From an uncultured Roseobacter sp. (lineage in GTDB: Bacteria > Pseudomonadota > Alphaproteobacteria > Rhodobacterales > Rhodobacteraceae): a DNA stretch of 33,916 nucleotides. The stretch lies in the NCBI RefSeq assembly GCF_947495275.1, contig NZ_CANLYL010000022.1, forward strand, positions 1 to 33,916, given 5' to 3'. The position numbers and the translations under genes were made by a program. The notes beneath the pieces were generated by a model. That model searched no databases. It was not told where the DNA came from and worked only from the letters and a program-made list of their open reading frames with translations. Numbering within the stretch: position 1 is the stretch's first letter; every line of letters starts with the position of its first letter. Of the stretch, positions 6,948 to 17,700 are shown piece after piece.

Positions 6948-7594
6948 TCAGCAAGGGCTTTTCCGCGCAGACCTGACATGCTGATGATCCCGTGCTTGAG
7001 TCGACACACAGGTGGAATGGTCGCCTTCGAACGGCGCTGCCACATTGGAAAATGCGTATGAGGGTCGGTGCCGAGTGCCGGGCTTCTGGCATTCCCCAGG
7101 CTGACAGAATCACACCACGGCTCTCCTCGATCTCGGCGCCTCAAGGCTTCTATCGAGATCGCCCCTATCTGAGATGCGATGGCGTTGGGCAAAAATCGGC
7201 TTGTGCTGCGCGAGCTGTCGATTGGTTTGAATTTTGCCTTTGCTCAGTCGATGGAGTCCTGTTTCTGTGTGGCAAGGAAAGAATTCCTCCGTTAGCAAGC
7301 GGCAGCAAATCTTGCTCGACAGATAGGGCGCAAGCATTTGAGTTATAACCTAAAAAATTGGATACGTAACCTTGACCGCAACGAAGGCCAGCCACAATTT
7401 TGAGCGGCGCTTGGCCTTTTGGACACCTCAGCGCGGTATCAGGAAATGCCTGACACATGCGGTTCGGGGTATCGCTTGGTATCCTCGAAATCAGGCATAA
7501 ATGCTAAAACTATCACTTGACTGAATTGGATAACGCTAGGTTAACTCAGGGTTGAAACCTTTTGTTCTGTTCATTTCTCTGGGGCCATTATCTC
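6948..7594. other. Gene-poor gap of about 650 bp upstream of the large operon
   Basis: Several short open frames exist on both strands (for example 6992-7348 plus and 7165-7458 minus), but none has a plausible ribosome site plus domain-like sequence, and they overlap each other. I recognise no transposase fragment, RNA gene or complete gene. The right part (about 7320-7590) is more AT-rich than its surroundings, as expected for promoter DNA of the rightward genes. A possible hairpin at 7384-7420 is listed separately. The region could hold decayed genes or a small RNA, but nothing in it can be named. Confidence 0.4.
7384..7420 (+). terminator. Weak candidate intrinsic terminator hairpin
   Basis: AAGGCCA at 7384-7390 pairs with TGGCCTT at 7412-7418, and the stem can extend through GC with one bulge. 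The loop is about 17-21 bases, long for an intrinsic terminator, and the run after the stem is only four T residues. It lies more than 430 bases after the last recognised gene on this strand, so its role is uncertain. Confidence 0.25.
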
Positions 7595-7789
7595 GTGTAC
7601 TCACTCCTGAAGACTTTTGCCCTCAAAGACATCCTCGAACGCGAATTTCTCCCTTTTGTCATCGCTCTGATTGTCGCGCAGCTTTATTTCAAATGGGGCA
7701 GTTTTGCGCTTGAGCTGGTGGGGTTCATTTTCACTTGGTTGGTACTTGGATTTGTCGCGCAGCTGGTTTTGCGCGCCTTTCGAAAATAG
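7595..7789 (+). CDS. Small hydrophobic membrane protein, unknown function
   Basis: A 64-residue protein (GTG start at 7595) with a polar start containing KDILEREF and two hydrophobic segments, roughly LPFVIALIVAQLYF and LELVGFIFTWLVLGFVAQLVL, then a basic end (RAFRK). That is the layout of a small two-helix inner-membrane protein with positively charged cytoplasmic tail. The GTG is preferred to a TTG at 7562 because GGGGCC lies about ten bases ahead of it and the N-terminus then looks like a normal cytoplasmic segment. It sits 102 bp upstream of the large operon on the same strand and might be co-transcribed with it. I do not recognise the family. Confidence 0.65.
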   Translation: MYSLLKTFALKDILEREFLPFVIALIVAQLYFKWGSFALELVGFIFTWLVLGFVAQLVLRAFRK

Positions 7790-7891
7790 CAGGTACCGCT
7801 TTAACAATTGCGGGTAGCCGCGATGTGATCATGCTCTGACGATGGGCTGATCGCGTGTGGGTCCGCGCCTCAATTCTTGAGGGAGAGAGCA

Positions 7892-8770
7892 ATGGTGCGA
7901 CGTCCGACACGGCGATCCGGTTTAGGATTGGGGTCAGCCAGCAGCGGCACCCGGCTTCTCGATATTGGCAACATGGTTGGACTGTCGCGGACGGACAAGA
8001 AACGACTTGAACGCATTCTGCGCGAGGCAGAACGGTTGCGGGGACTGCGCCCCGAAGACCTCATCATCGTACGAGACCCTGAACCTGCGCCTGATATTCT
8101 TGGGGATTTTGTCGGCAAGCTCGTCAAACCAAAAGATATGTCAGAAATTCTGGGATCGGTCATCCAGTCCCCGAACCTGCCGAAAGCCAACCAGTTGGAT
8201 TTTGTCACGTCATCCATGATGGATATCTTGCGCAAGAAGGTCCCGCAATCGCTCCCCAAAACGCCGGTGCCCATTGGGAAGAAAGGGGCCGACCTTCCCG
8301 TGACGTCAAAAGGGCTGACACAATTGTTGCAACTGGCGGCAGTGCGTCTTTCCGAAGAGCAAGAAAGCGTGGTGTGGGATGACGGCATCAATCAACTCTT
8401 GGTGCACGCGTCGCGGATGAGGGCGACGCTCACCGACGGAATGGTCCGGGTCGACATCCCTGTCGAAGCGGATGGGTTGCGCGCGACAATGCAAATTCCC
8501 TTTGCGGTTGGAGGTGAGGAACGCCTGACGGGTCTGGTCATGGCGACCACGGACCGGCCGGCAGGGAATGCTTTGGTTGCGCAGGTTTGGGGCTCTTCGC
8601 TGATTGCCCTTGCCCATGGTGCCCTGATCTCCGCCAGTGAAAGCCTCGCCGGAGCTTCCGGGCGTGATCCGCAAAATCGCCGTCTGATCCCACGGGCACT
8701 GGTGGCGCGCCGCGGCATGCTTGTGGTCGAAAGCCAGGCCCGCTTCAACTTCAAGGAGGCTCGTCCATGA
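7892..8770 (+). CDS. Protein of unknown function, first gene of the DUF6603-type operon
   Basis: The product is 292 residues long and matches no family I can name. It has a short basic N-terminus (VRRPTRRSG), then a charged helical segment (SRTDKKRLERILREAERLRG, about 32-51), a linker with several prolines, and a mixed alpha/beta second half of 150 residues. The second half contains a central strand-rich part (VRVDIPVEADGLRATMQIPF). No signal peptide or membrane helix is seen. ATG at 7892 is preceded by GAGGGAGAG; a TTG at 7877 would overlap that site and is rejected. The stop overlaps the start of the giant gene (ATGA), so the two are translated together. A role as scaffold, adaptor or assembly factor for the giant protein would fit, but that is inference from position alone. 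Confidence 0.8.
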   Translation: MVRRPTRRSGLGLGSASSGTRLLDIGNMVGLSRTDKKRLERILREAERLRGLRPEDLIIVRDPEPAPDILGDFVGKLVKPKDMSEILGSVIQSPNLPKANQLDFVTSSMMDILRKKVPQSLPKTPVPIGKKGADLPVTSKGLTQLLQLAAVRLSEEQESVVWDDGINQLLVHASRMRATLTDGMVRVDIPVEADGLRATMQIPFAVGGEERLTGLVMATTDRPAGNALVAQVWGSSLIALAHGALISASESLAGASGRDPQNRRLIPRALVARRGMLVVESQARFNFKEARP

Positions 8771-11700
8771 ACGCGTTTTCGCCGGATGAATTTGGCGATA
8801 CCGCAGATCTGCTGCGCGCCTTGGGGCTGGTCAAGCCGGACGGTACTTTCAACAGCGACTGGTTGGGTGATCCGCAAAGATATCTCAAAACGATGCTGGC
8901 CGATGATTTGCAGCGTCAGGCGCTGTTTGATTTCGTCGCCACTCTGCGCGGCGGTGAAACCGAACGCGACGCTGAGAACCGGTTGTGGATAGAGCTGTTC
9001 GCCGAGGATCTGGGCGGCGGCGCGAAAATCACCTTTTTCGTTGTTGCCGATGATACGCCCACGAGCGAGGTTCATCTCTTTCTGGGCGCGCGGTTCACCA
9101 CCAGCGCGCCGCTGGCGGCAAGCCAGTCGTCTTTGATGTTCCCTCTTTTTCGGGCAGGAAAAGGCACCAGCTCTCCTTCATCGCCCGAGTTGATTGCCCA
9201 GCCGGGCGGTTTTATCGCTGTCACGAGTGAAGTGACGATTGCCGATACGCCAGCCCCCCCCGGTGATGCGGGGCTACAGGCTGTTGGTCTGCGCCTGCTC
9301 GTGCCAACACATGACGCTGATGGTGACCCACAAGTCGGTCTGACATTACGCGGATTGCAATTGCCGGGCCAATCCACGGGCCGTGATCTGGTACTCTCGC
9401 TAACCGATCCAGACGGGCTGCGTGACGCAGGCATCGAACTTATCATCGGGTTGATACAAGCACAGGTGGGCGGTACGGCGGGCGCGCAAATCCTGGCTTT
9501 TGCCAAGTTGATTGGCCTTGCTGACGATCCCACCATACCGGCGCTGCCGATCGAGGATATCTTCAACCGTGGTATTGATGCCCTGGGCGACTGGCTTGCG
9601 CAGGTTCTGGGCGATGTACCGCGTCGCACAGCCTGGTTGCAAGCACTCGCCGATCTATTGGCCAATGGCGCGACAGTGCAGAACAACGATGTGGTGTTAC
9701 CCATCGGAACAGCGGCCATACGCCTGGGCCTGCTGGCAGAGGCGGGGGCATCGGGAAAGCCCGTTATCACTGTCTCAGCGGCCTTCGGATTGCAGGACGG
9801 TATCGCCGAAGTTGGCCTGCGCGCGGATTTGGTCAAACTCGATCTGGGGTCGGGGACAGCCACAGCTGTTCCGAAGCTACGGGCCGAAGCGCGTTTTGAT
9901 TTATCATCTCTCGTCATGCCGAATGTGTCTGTGGACACGTTTGTTGTCGGATTTGGGCTCAACGAGGCGCGCCGTCCCGTTTTGGTCATCGAACTGCTGA
10001 ACGCCGTGTTGTTCAATACCGCGCACCCGCGGCTCGATCTGACAAACCCGGACGCGCTTGCGGCCACCGCAGCGCAGGCCATTACCGACGCTTTGGCAGA
10101 GGTTCTGGGCAATCTGGGGCCAGCGGGCGATCTGATCGCCGTAGCCCTCGGCTGGCAGGCTCCGCCCGGGGCCAGCGCAGGGTATCCGCAGATTGATTTG
10201 CTGGAATTCCTGGGCGATCCGCTTGGATTGCTGCAATCTCATTGGAATACCGTTTTTACGGCTCACGCGGCAGATGTTCCGGCGGTTTTGACCAGCCTGC
10301 GCCATCTTTTGACCGGCGACGCAACGCCCGGTGCCGTCACGGGGGAGGGGACAGATGCCAGCCCTTGGGTTTTGCCACTTGAGGCCGGGTTGCATGTCGC
10401 CCTTTGGCGTGATGCCTCCGCGCGGCTGGTCATTGGTCTGGTGTTTTTGCGGCAAGTGGATACGCTGGGAGAACGCTGCACCGTCATTGAAACCCGAATA
10501 CGGGTCGGCATCGTAGCGCTCGACCTTGGTACCGGTGCCGCAGGTTTTCTGCCCGAAATTCTGTTGCGCGGTCTTGCGCGCGCGCGCGGCGGCGGGCGGC
10601 TTAGCACCGATCAGGGAGCTTTGCGCCTTGAAGTTGATCACCTTGCCCTGCGTGCCCGCTGGATCCCCGAGACCGGTTTGAAATTTGGTTATGAGGCTCC
10701 CAATCCGGGTGTTTCAATCGATGGATTGCAAATCCCCATTGATGTCCCCGATCTCTCGGGTGGGATTGACACGGCCATTGCGTCTATCACGGCCGCGCAA
10801 TGGGAAGCCCTCGAAAGGCTGGCGGCGCTTCTGGCCGAGCAACTCAATCAGGCTTGGTTGAACGATCTGATCGAGGCGCTGGGCTGGCGTCGTCAAGCCC
10901 CTGTTCTGGGCAGCCCGCCCAAGCATCGTCTGGCATTGGCTGATCTGGTTGCGGACGCCCAATCTGCGCTGCGGCAGTGGTTTGCGCGGTTGTTGTCAGA
11001 CGCTGAAAGCCAATTGCAGGATCAGTTGCAACCGCTGGCGCGGTTTCTGTCGCATTTGCCCGGGACCGGTCTGCATGTCACAGGGCGTGGAACGATAGCC
11101 GACCCTTGGCGGATTGCTCTTTTTGCCAGCGTCGATGCACCAGCCCTCGCGGTCTGGCGACAACCGGACGCGCCACTTCCTGTCCCCAGCGCGCTGCAGT
11201 CACTGCCGTTGCGACGTTGGAGACCGGGGGCCGATGGCCTGGAGCCCGGGCAACTGGCACAGGCCATTCTGAGCGAGTTTCCCGAGGTTGTCGGCCCGAA
11301 TGGTGCCGGTCTCGCACAGAATGCTATCAGTGCGGGACTGCTGGGGCTTTCGCGCCTGTGGCAAGGCAGCGATGGGCAAGTGCGCCCGCCCAGGATTGCC
11401 CTGCCAGGCTCCACCGTTCATGTGATCCAGAACCAGACCGCTGAAGCGCTGTTTGAGAGTATCGACCTTACGCCCATCATCGGTTCCACACCGCCGACGG
11501 AAATTCATGTACGTGTCCTGCGGTCCGGTGCCACGATTGACCCGGCATTGGACATGGCCCGCGTTCTCGACATGCGTGAGGCGGGACGTGATCCGCTCGC
11601 CTTTACGCCGCTGCCATCGGAATCGGGTATCTGGCACATCCTTCTGGCCCCGCGCGCAGACGCCGGATTGCCTATCGGCGATCCCGATGGCGTGGCCGGC

Positions 11701-14700
11701 CAGGTTGCGCGTTTGCGCCACGGCTTGTCGCTCATCGCAAGCCAGGCGGATGCGACCGTCGTTGCGGATCGCGCGGCCGGTCATGCGTGCTGGATGGCCT
11801 TGAACGAAATGGGCAGTGGACTTGACCGCCTGGTGACAATCGGCCTGCCGGTTGTCGCAGATCAGGTGCCGTCGCCCCTGCCAGCTGCCGAAGCCGAGAT
11901 GCTGCGTCGCTTGTCCGAATTCATGCCCGATCCGGACGTGGCGGTGCCGGATGACGATGATCTGGCCCGCGCCCGAAATCTGCTGGAAATCTATCTGGGT
12001 GCCCGCGCCGCCCCTTTGGCGGAGATGGCTTTGCCATCGGGTTGGACCGGCACGAAGCGCGCCGATCTTTCGCTTTATCTGGTCTATGGGGTTCTGGACA
12101 GCGCCACGATCAGACGCGCATTGAGCGCGACGGCCGCTGCGGGCCTGAGCCTCAATGCGCAAGCAAGAGATACGCGCCGGGCCCTGCAGAAAATCACCTC
12201 TGCTTCGATGGGGGCCTGGGTGCCGTTGTCCAGTGCGCCCGGAGCGTCCGGCCTGATCATCGAGGGTCATGCGCTCGCGGAAATCGTCGGTGTGAACCTC
12301 GATTTCAGCTCCGGTATTCCATCCGCCCAACCGCGTCAGGCCCATGCCATCTGCGTCGCGATGGAATTGCGCCATTCCAATGGCTGGCTGATTGGCGGGC
12401 CACAAGCTGCACCCCTGCCACTGGATCTCGAGCTGAGGTCCGTAGAAATCGACCTGAGTGTCACACTTGGCGGGGGCGATGCTGACCTCAACCGGGCACA
12501 GATTGTTTTGCACGGCGTCCGGATTCACGACAGAAGTTTCCCGCGCCTGGTACTCTCGCCCGATCTGGCACCTGGTGATCTGGGGATGGACGGGCTGGCC
12601 GCACCAACCACACCCGAAATTCAGGATTTGCTTTCGCAGGTCTTCGGTCAATTGTCGGGCAGCGCTGACACGGCCTTGGCCAAAGTTGCCGACGCTCTCC
12701 GGGCACTTGGCATTCTCGGGCCGGGGGATGGTTTTGATCCATTATCCTTGTCCAACTGGCTTGATGACCCCGCCGCGCGCCTGCGTGATGTCCTCGCAAA
12801 TCCCGCGATGCGCAACCAGCTGATGACCCTTATCGGCGATGCGACGTCATCTGTCAGCGGGGTCAATTTCGACCCGGTTGCACGTCAGGTCTCACTGAGC
12901 CTCTCAGGGGCGACAGGAATGCCCGTCTTTACGGAATGGGCTGTTTCAGGATCGGTCGGAGCAACAGGTGTTACCGGGGCAACCTTGCGGCTTGGTGCTG
13001 AAACGGACACGCATCTCAACGTGCCGCTGACACCGTTTTCGGCGTCCCTGAACCTTGGGACGACCCATGCGGAGGCATTGGGCGGCATTCCACCCAGCGT
13101 ACCGCTCTGGCCCACGCCGGATTTGATACGCATCGGAAAAACCGCACTTCCGGCGCTTGCCGCAACGGGTCTGGCGCGCCTGCTCGACGAACTCAGGCAT
13201 GCGGATCTCGGTGCGCGCGGGGTTGTGGATGCGGCGTTGACCGGGCTTGGCTTGCTTGATCTGTCTGATCCTGAGGGTCGCGTCGTCATACCGCCGCTGA
13301 TGTTCATTGATCCCGGAACCTGGTTGCGGCAAGGCACCGTTCTTGGGGCGGTAGGCGGCAAAACTGTCCGTGCCGACCGCGTGATTGCCCTTATGGACGC
13401 GTTCAAACCGCTGGTTGGTTTGGCCGGAACCTCCGGTGTCTGGGAAATTGCTCCCGGATTGTCGCTGCGTGCCCGCGATGTCGGGGGCCTGGTGTTGGAT
13501 TTCGGCTTTGATCCGGCGCTCTTCATGCCCGGGGCGGATGTGGATTTTGGCGGCGCAGTGGGACTGAAAATTGATGCCAACGGGCGGGTCCTGCCCCATA
13601 TCGCGGTATCCGTTGGCCTGAGTGGGGGGCCGGTCGGCACACGGGCGGTACATCTCGCCGTTGATAGCGGGGCCGTGCGCCTTTTCCTGCGCGACAGCGC
13701 GGCGTCTGATCTGGAAATCTACCCCAATCCAGCAGGCATCGCGCAGCTTGCCACGGCGGGGATCACGGCGGCGTTGCCCGCAGCCCTTGACGCCATCGTC
13801 GCGACCAGCACGCCTGCCGGTGATCTGTTGGCAGATGTCGGCGATGCGCTCTTGCTGCGACAGGCGGGAAGCTTTGATGTCCCGGCGCTGAGTGCCTGGG
13901 TGAGCGATCCGGCAGGGACCCTCGAAGCCCGATGGCCTGCGCTGTTGACCTCGGGACTGGTACGTTTGGGGGCAGTCTTGCCGCCTGGTGTGGCTGTCTC
14001 CGCCACTGCCGGTGGCTTGCAGGTCGAGGTCGCCAACGCGGGCACCCCCGGCTCGACCGTTTCGGTGATCTTCAACACCAGCCCGGTTTGGGTCGAACTC
14101 GGCGCAAACATTGTCGGGGTGCCCTTTGCCAATGGCACCTCCGCAAGCCTGCGGTTTGACGCAACCGGGCTTGCCCGGATGCAAATGGGTATAGGCCCTG
14201 CCGACATTCCCTTGAGTGATGGGATCAGTCTGCGCCCTGTATTCGCATTGGATGTTGGTAGCGCTGTTGCCGCTCCCTTTGTGTCCACGGGTTTGGCCGT
14301 AGATGCGGCTAATACCCATGCGCTGGTCATGCGATATGATTTCAACAGCGAAACGTTTGATTTGGGGTTCGGATCGAACACGCCCGCGGAAATTGCCAGC
14401 GGGATCATGCATTTCGCGATCGATCTGCTGGGAACCTTCCTGCTGCAATTGGACGAGCTGCAAAGCGTTCTGGACGAGACCATCGGTGGCAGCGACATTC
14501 GCGGCGTTCTGACCGGCGTGTTGCTGAAACCCGGCGGGTCGTTGGACCCGGAGCTTTTCCGGGTTATCCGGAACCCTGGCGAGACATCGACACAACTGCT
14601 GGAAAGTAAGCGAGACCGCATCCTCACGCTGATCAATAACATTGCCGTGGCAGGTCCTTCCGTCAGCATCGGTGGTGAGCTCAACATCCGTTTTGAGTCT

Positions 14701-17700
14701 CTGGACGGGGTTCTGGGGCTCAAGCTTGAACTGCCCGGAAGACTGCCCATCGTCGAAGGCGACATCGCGCTATGGATCGAGAACGACAGCCGCTGGATCA
14801 TCGGCGGTCCTGCCGCTGGAATGTTCATCGGGATCATGAAGGAAACTGCCGGATCGTTCGATTTCAAACCGGTGCTTTCCGTGGACGGGGTTGGTTTGCG
14901 CGTGGGACGCACCAATGCGCCGCTTCTGGACAGCCCGATTGCCATCGGATCGGTCGCTTTGCATGTCTTTGCGCGCATTACCGAAGACGAATTGCTGGGC
15001 GGGGCTCAGGTGCAATTGTCCGAGCTTGCCGTTGCCGTGGGCGATGCCGGTGGGTCTGAGACGGGCGAGGAGGCCAATGAAGATGCCAACCCGGTTGCCG
15101 AAGGGATGCTGGCCGAAACCAATGATGGTGACGCCCCGCTTGCACCTTCTTTCAGCCCGGCCCTGTCGATCCAGACCCGCCCGTCGGCTGATGGCGGCGG
15201 GGTTGCCTTCAGATTTGTCGCAGGCGACGGCGAAGGACCCTGGTGGCTGCCCGTCCGTAGCCAGTTTGGTCCCATCTACATCGACCAGATCGGGCTGGGT
15301 ACGCAGGTTTCCGCAGATACGTTGCAATCCATCTCTCTGTTGTTTGACGGCAATGTTTCGATCGCCGGTTTGCAGGCGGCGGTGGACGATCTGGAGTTGC
15401 GTTACCGGTTGGATCGAGGCGGCATATTCGATCCCAAATCCTGGGCGGTCGATCTGGCCGGGCTAGCCATTTCGGCCGACATGTCGGGCGTGGCTCTGGC
15501 GGGCGGGCTGCGCAAGTTCGGGGATGGCGCAAATGTAGAGTACATTGGCATGCTCACCGCGCGTTTTGCGACCTATGGCTTGTCCATTTATGGCGGTTAT
15601 GCCTCCATTGTTAACCCCGAGCGTTATGCGGCGTTCTTTGCATTTGGTGCCGTTCTTGGGCCCTTTGGCGGCCCGCCGGCCTTTTTCCTGACGGGCATCG
15701 GCGGCGGTTTTGGTATCAACAGGGGGATCAATCCTCCCGAAAGCCCCGGGGATTTCGACGACTTCGTCATGATCAACGCGCTTGATCCGGCCTTCGGGAC
15801 GCCGGACAACCTGATGGAATATATGGGGCAAGTGCGCGGGGCCTTCCCACCGACGCGCGGCAAATTCTGGTTCGCAGCGGGGATCAGTTTCACCTCATTT
15901 GCCCTGGTCGATGGCGTGGCCGTTATCGCGGTGGAATTTGGCCAAGGGTTCGAATTGTCCATTTTCGGGCTCGCGCGCATGGCATTGCCGCGTCCCGAGG
16001 CGGCCCTTGTGTCCATCGAACTTGGTCTGATTGCGCGTTTTTCCACCGAAGAAGGCGTGATCTGGATACAGGCGCAACTGACCGACAACTCCTGGCTTTT
16101 GCATGAAAGCGCGCGCCTGACCGGTGGTTTTGCCTATGTCAGCTGGTTCAAGGGCGACAAGGCCGGGCAGTTCGTTCTGACCCTCGGCGGCTATCACCCC
16201 AATTTCCACCGCGATGGTTACCCCGTCGTGCCGCGACTGGGTTTCAACTGGTCGGTCAGCAGCAATATTGTGATCAAGGCCGAAACCTATTTCGCGCTCA
16301 CGTCAGAAGCGATCATGGCAGGGGGGCTCTTTGAGGCCAGCGCCAAGTTCGGACCGGCTTTCGCCCATGTAAGTTTTGGCGGTAACGCCATCGTCTATTT
16401 CGATCCTTTCAACTACGAGGCCGACGCCCATGCGCGTGTCTCCGCCGGTATCCGCATCAAGACATGGTTCGGCACGATCAAGCTGTCGTTCTCCCTTGGC
16501 GCCTATATCGAAGTCCGCGGTCCGAGGTTCCATGGCACTGCGCGGATCGAAGTTGGCCCGATCGACATTCGTGTCCGGTTTGGCAACAGCTCGAAGATTC
16601 CCGGTCAACTGATCGCCTGGTCTGCCTTTGCTGAAAAGTATCTGGAACTGGCATCAAACGAACGCGCCCGCGCACTCAGCGGTATTTCCGGCCGGGGGGC
16701 CATTCCACCTGCCGGCAGCGATGGCGATGAACCCGGTACCGCGGATGGCACCGCGGCGCATCCGTTTGACGTCATGAGTGAGTTTGAGTTGTCATTTACC
16801 AGCACGATTCCTCTGACACGGATCGACTGCGACGGCTTCCTGCCAGCCATGGGGACAGCGCCCAATCTTGGCATCGCACCATCAGGTAAAACCGTTACGT
16901 CCTCGACGTTGAACATGCGGCTGACGCGGGATTTTGGCGGCCCCGCTTCGCTGAATCATCCTGCACAGATCAAAGCGACGGCCCGGCGTACTGGGAAATT
17001 CCCGATTGGTGTCTGGGGGCGGCCTGCCGAGACCAAGAAACTCCCCAAGGGCGATGTTATTTCGGCGGCCGAGGGCATTGATTTCAAATTCGTCGCTGCC
17101 ATGGTTGGTCGTATTCCCGAAGCCTCAACGGGCGGGGTCGCCTTCGATCAGGTCGAGCATGATGTGCGCAAACCACTGCCCCTGCGTGCGGCGGGTACGA
17201 TCCGGGCCAGTCTTGTCCGCGAGGCACAAAAGCAGCGCGCGCTGCTGAGCACGATGGACGCGCGGGATATGCCCGCGATTGCAACCGACTGGCATGGCGA
17301 AGATCGTGCGCCCACGGCGCGTCGTTCCTGGGCGCGGGAGCGGGCCGTTCCGATGCGGGTTGGTCTTTTGTCCGAACGTATCATCGGCACCGCCGCACCG
17401 GGGCGAAAGCGCCCTATGCCGAGACCCGGTCAGACAACCGTTACGGTAGGATTTGGCAAGGCAAAACTGCGCGGCTTGATGGCGCAGCCCACACGCGCGG
17501 GGCGCAAAGCATGGCTTTCAGCACAAACGAAAGTTACCGCAGCGACGCAGGCCGCGAGCCAGCTCAAACGGATTGCCCCACCCCAACTGGCGGCCAATGC
17601 AACGCTTGGGCGGGCAGCACCGGTCCTGCTCAGGGCCCAAATCGGAGTTCCCAAGGCCGCCAAGACACTTGTCGCGCCGGCCGCCGTTCCGGAAACCTTG

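Noticed and set aside
6992-7458. Short frames in the gap as possible transposase remnants
   Set aside because: No DDE or HUH motif, terminal inverted repeat or target duplication could be seen.
7517-7545. Sigma-70 type promoter TTGACT with 17-base spacer ahead of the small membrane protein
   Set aside because: The -35 is good, but the hexamer at -10 distance (GTTAAC) matches the consensus at only three positions.
7819-7855. Inverted repeat CGCGAT...ATCGCG upstream of the operon
   Set aside because: Six-base arms with a 25-base spacer are expected by chance and show no tail or extended pairing.
10000-14978. Long minus-strand open frames opposite the giant gene (up to 549 codons)
   Set aside because: They lie wholly inside the well-supported giant plus-strand gene, have low-complexity Arg/Pro/Ser/Ala-rich translations without domain-like motifs, and lack ribosome sites. 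They are frame shadows of GC-rich coding DNA.
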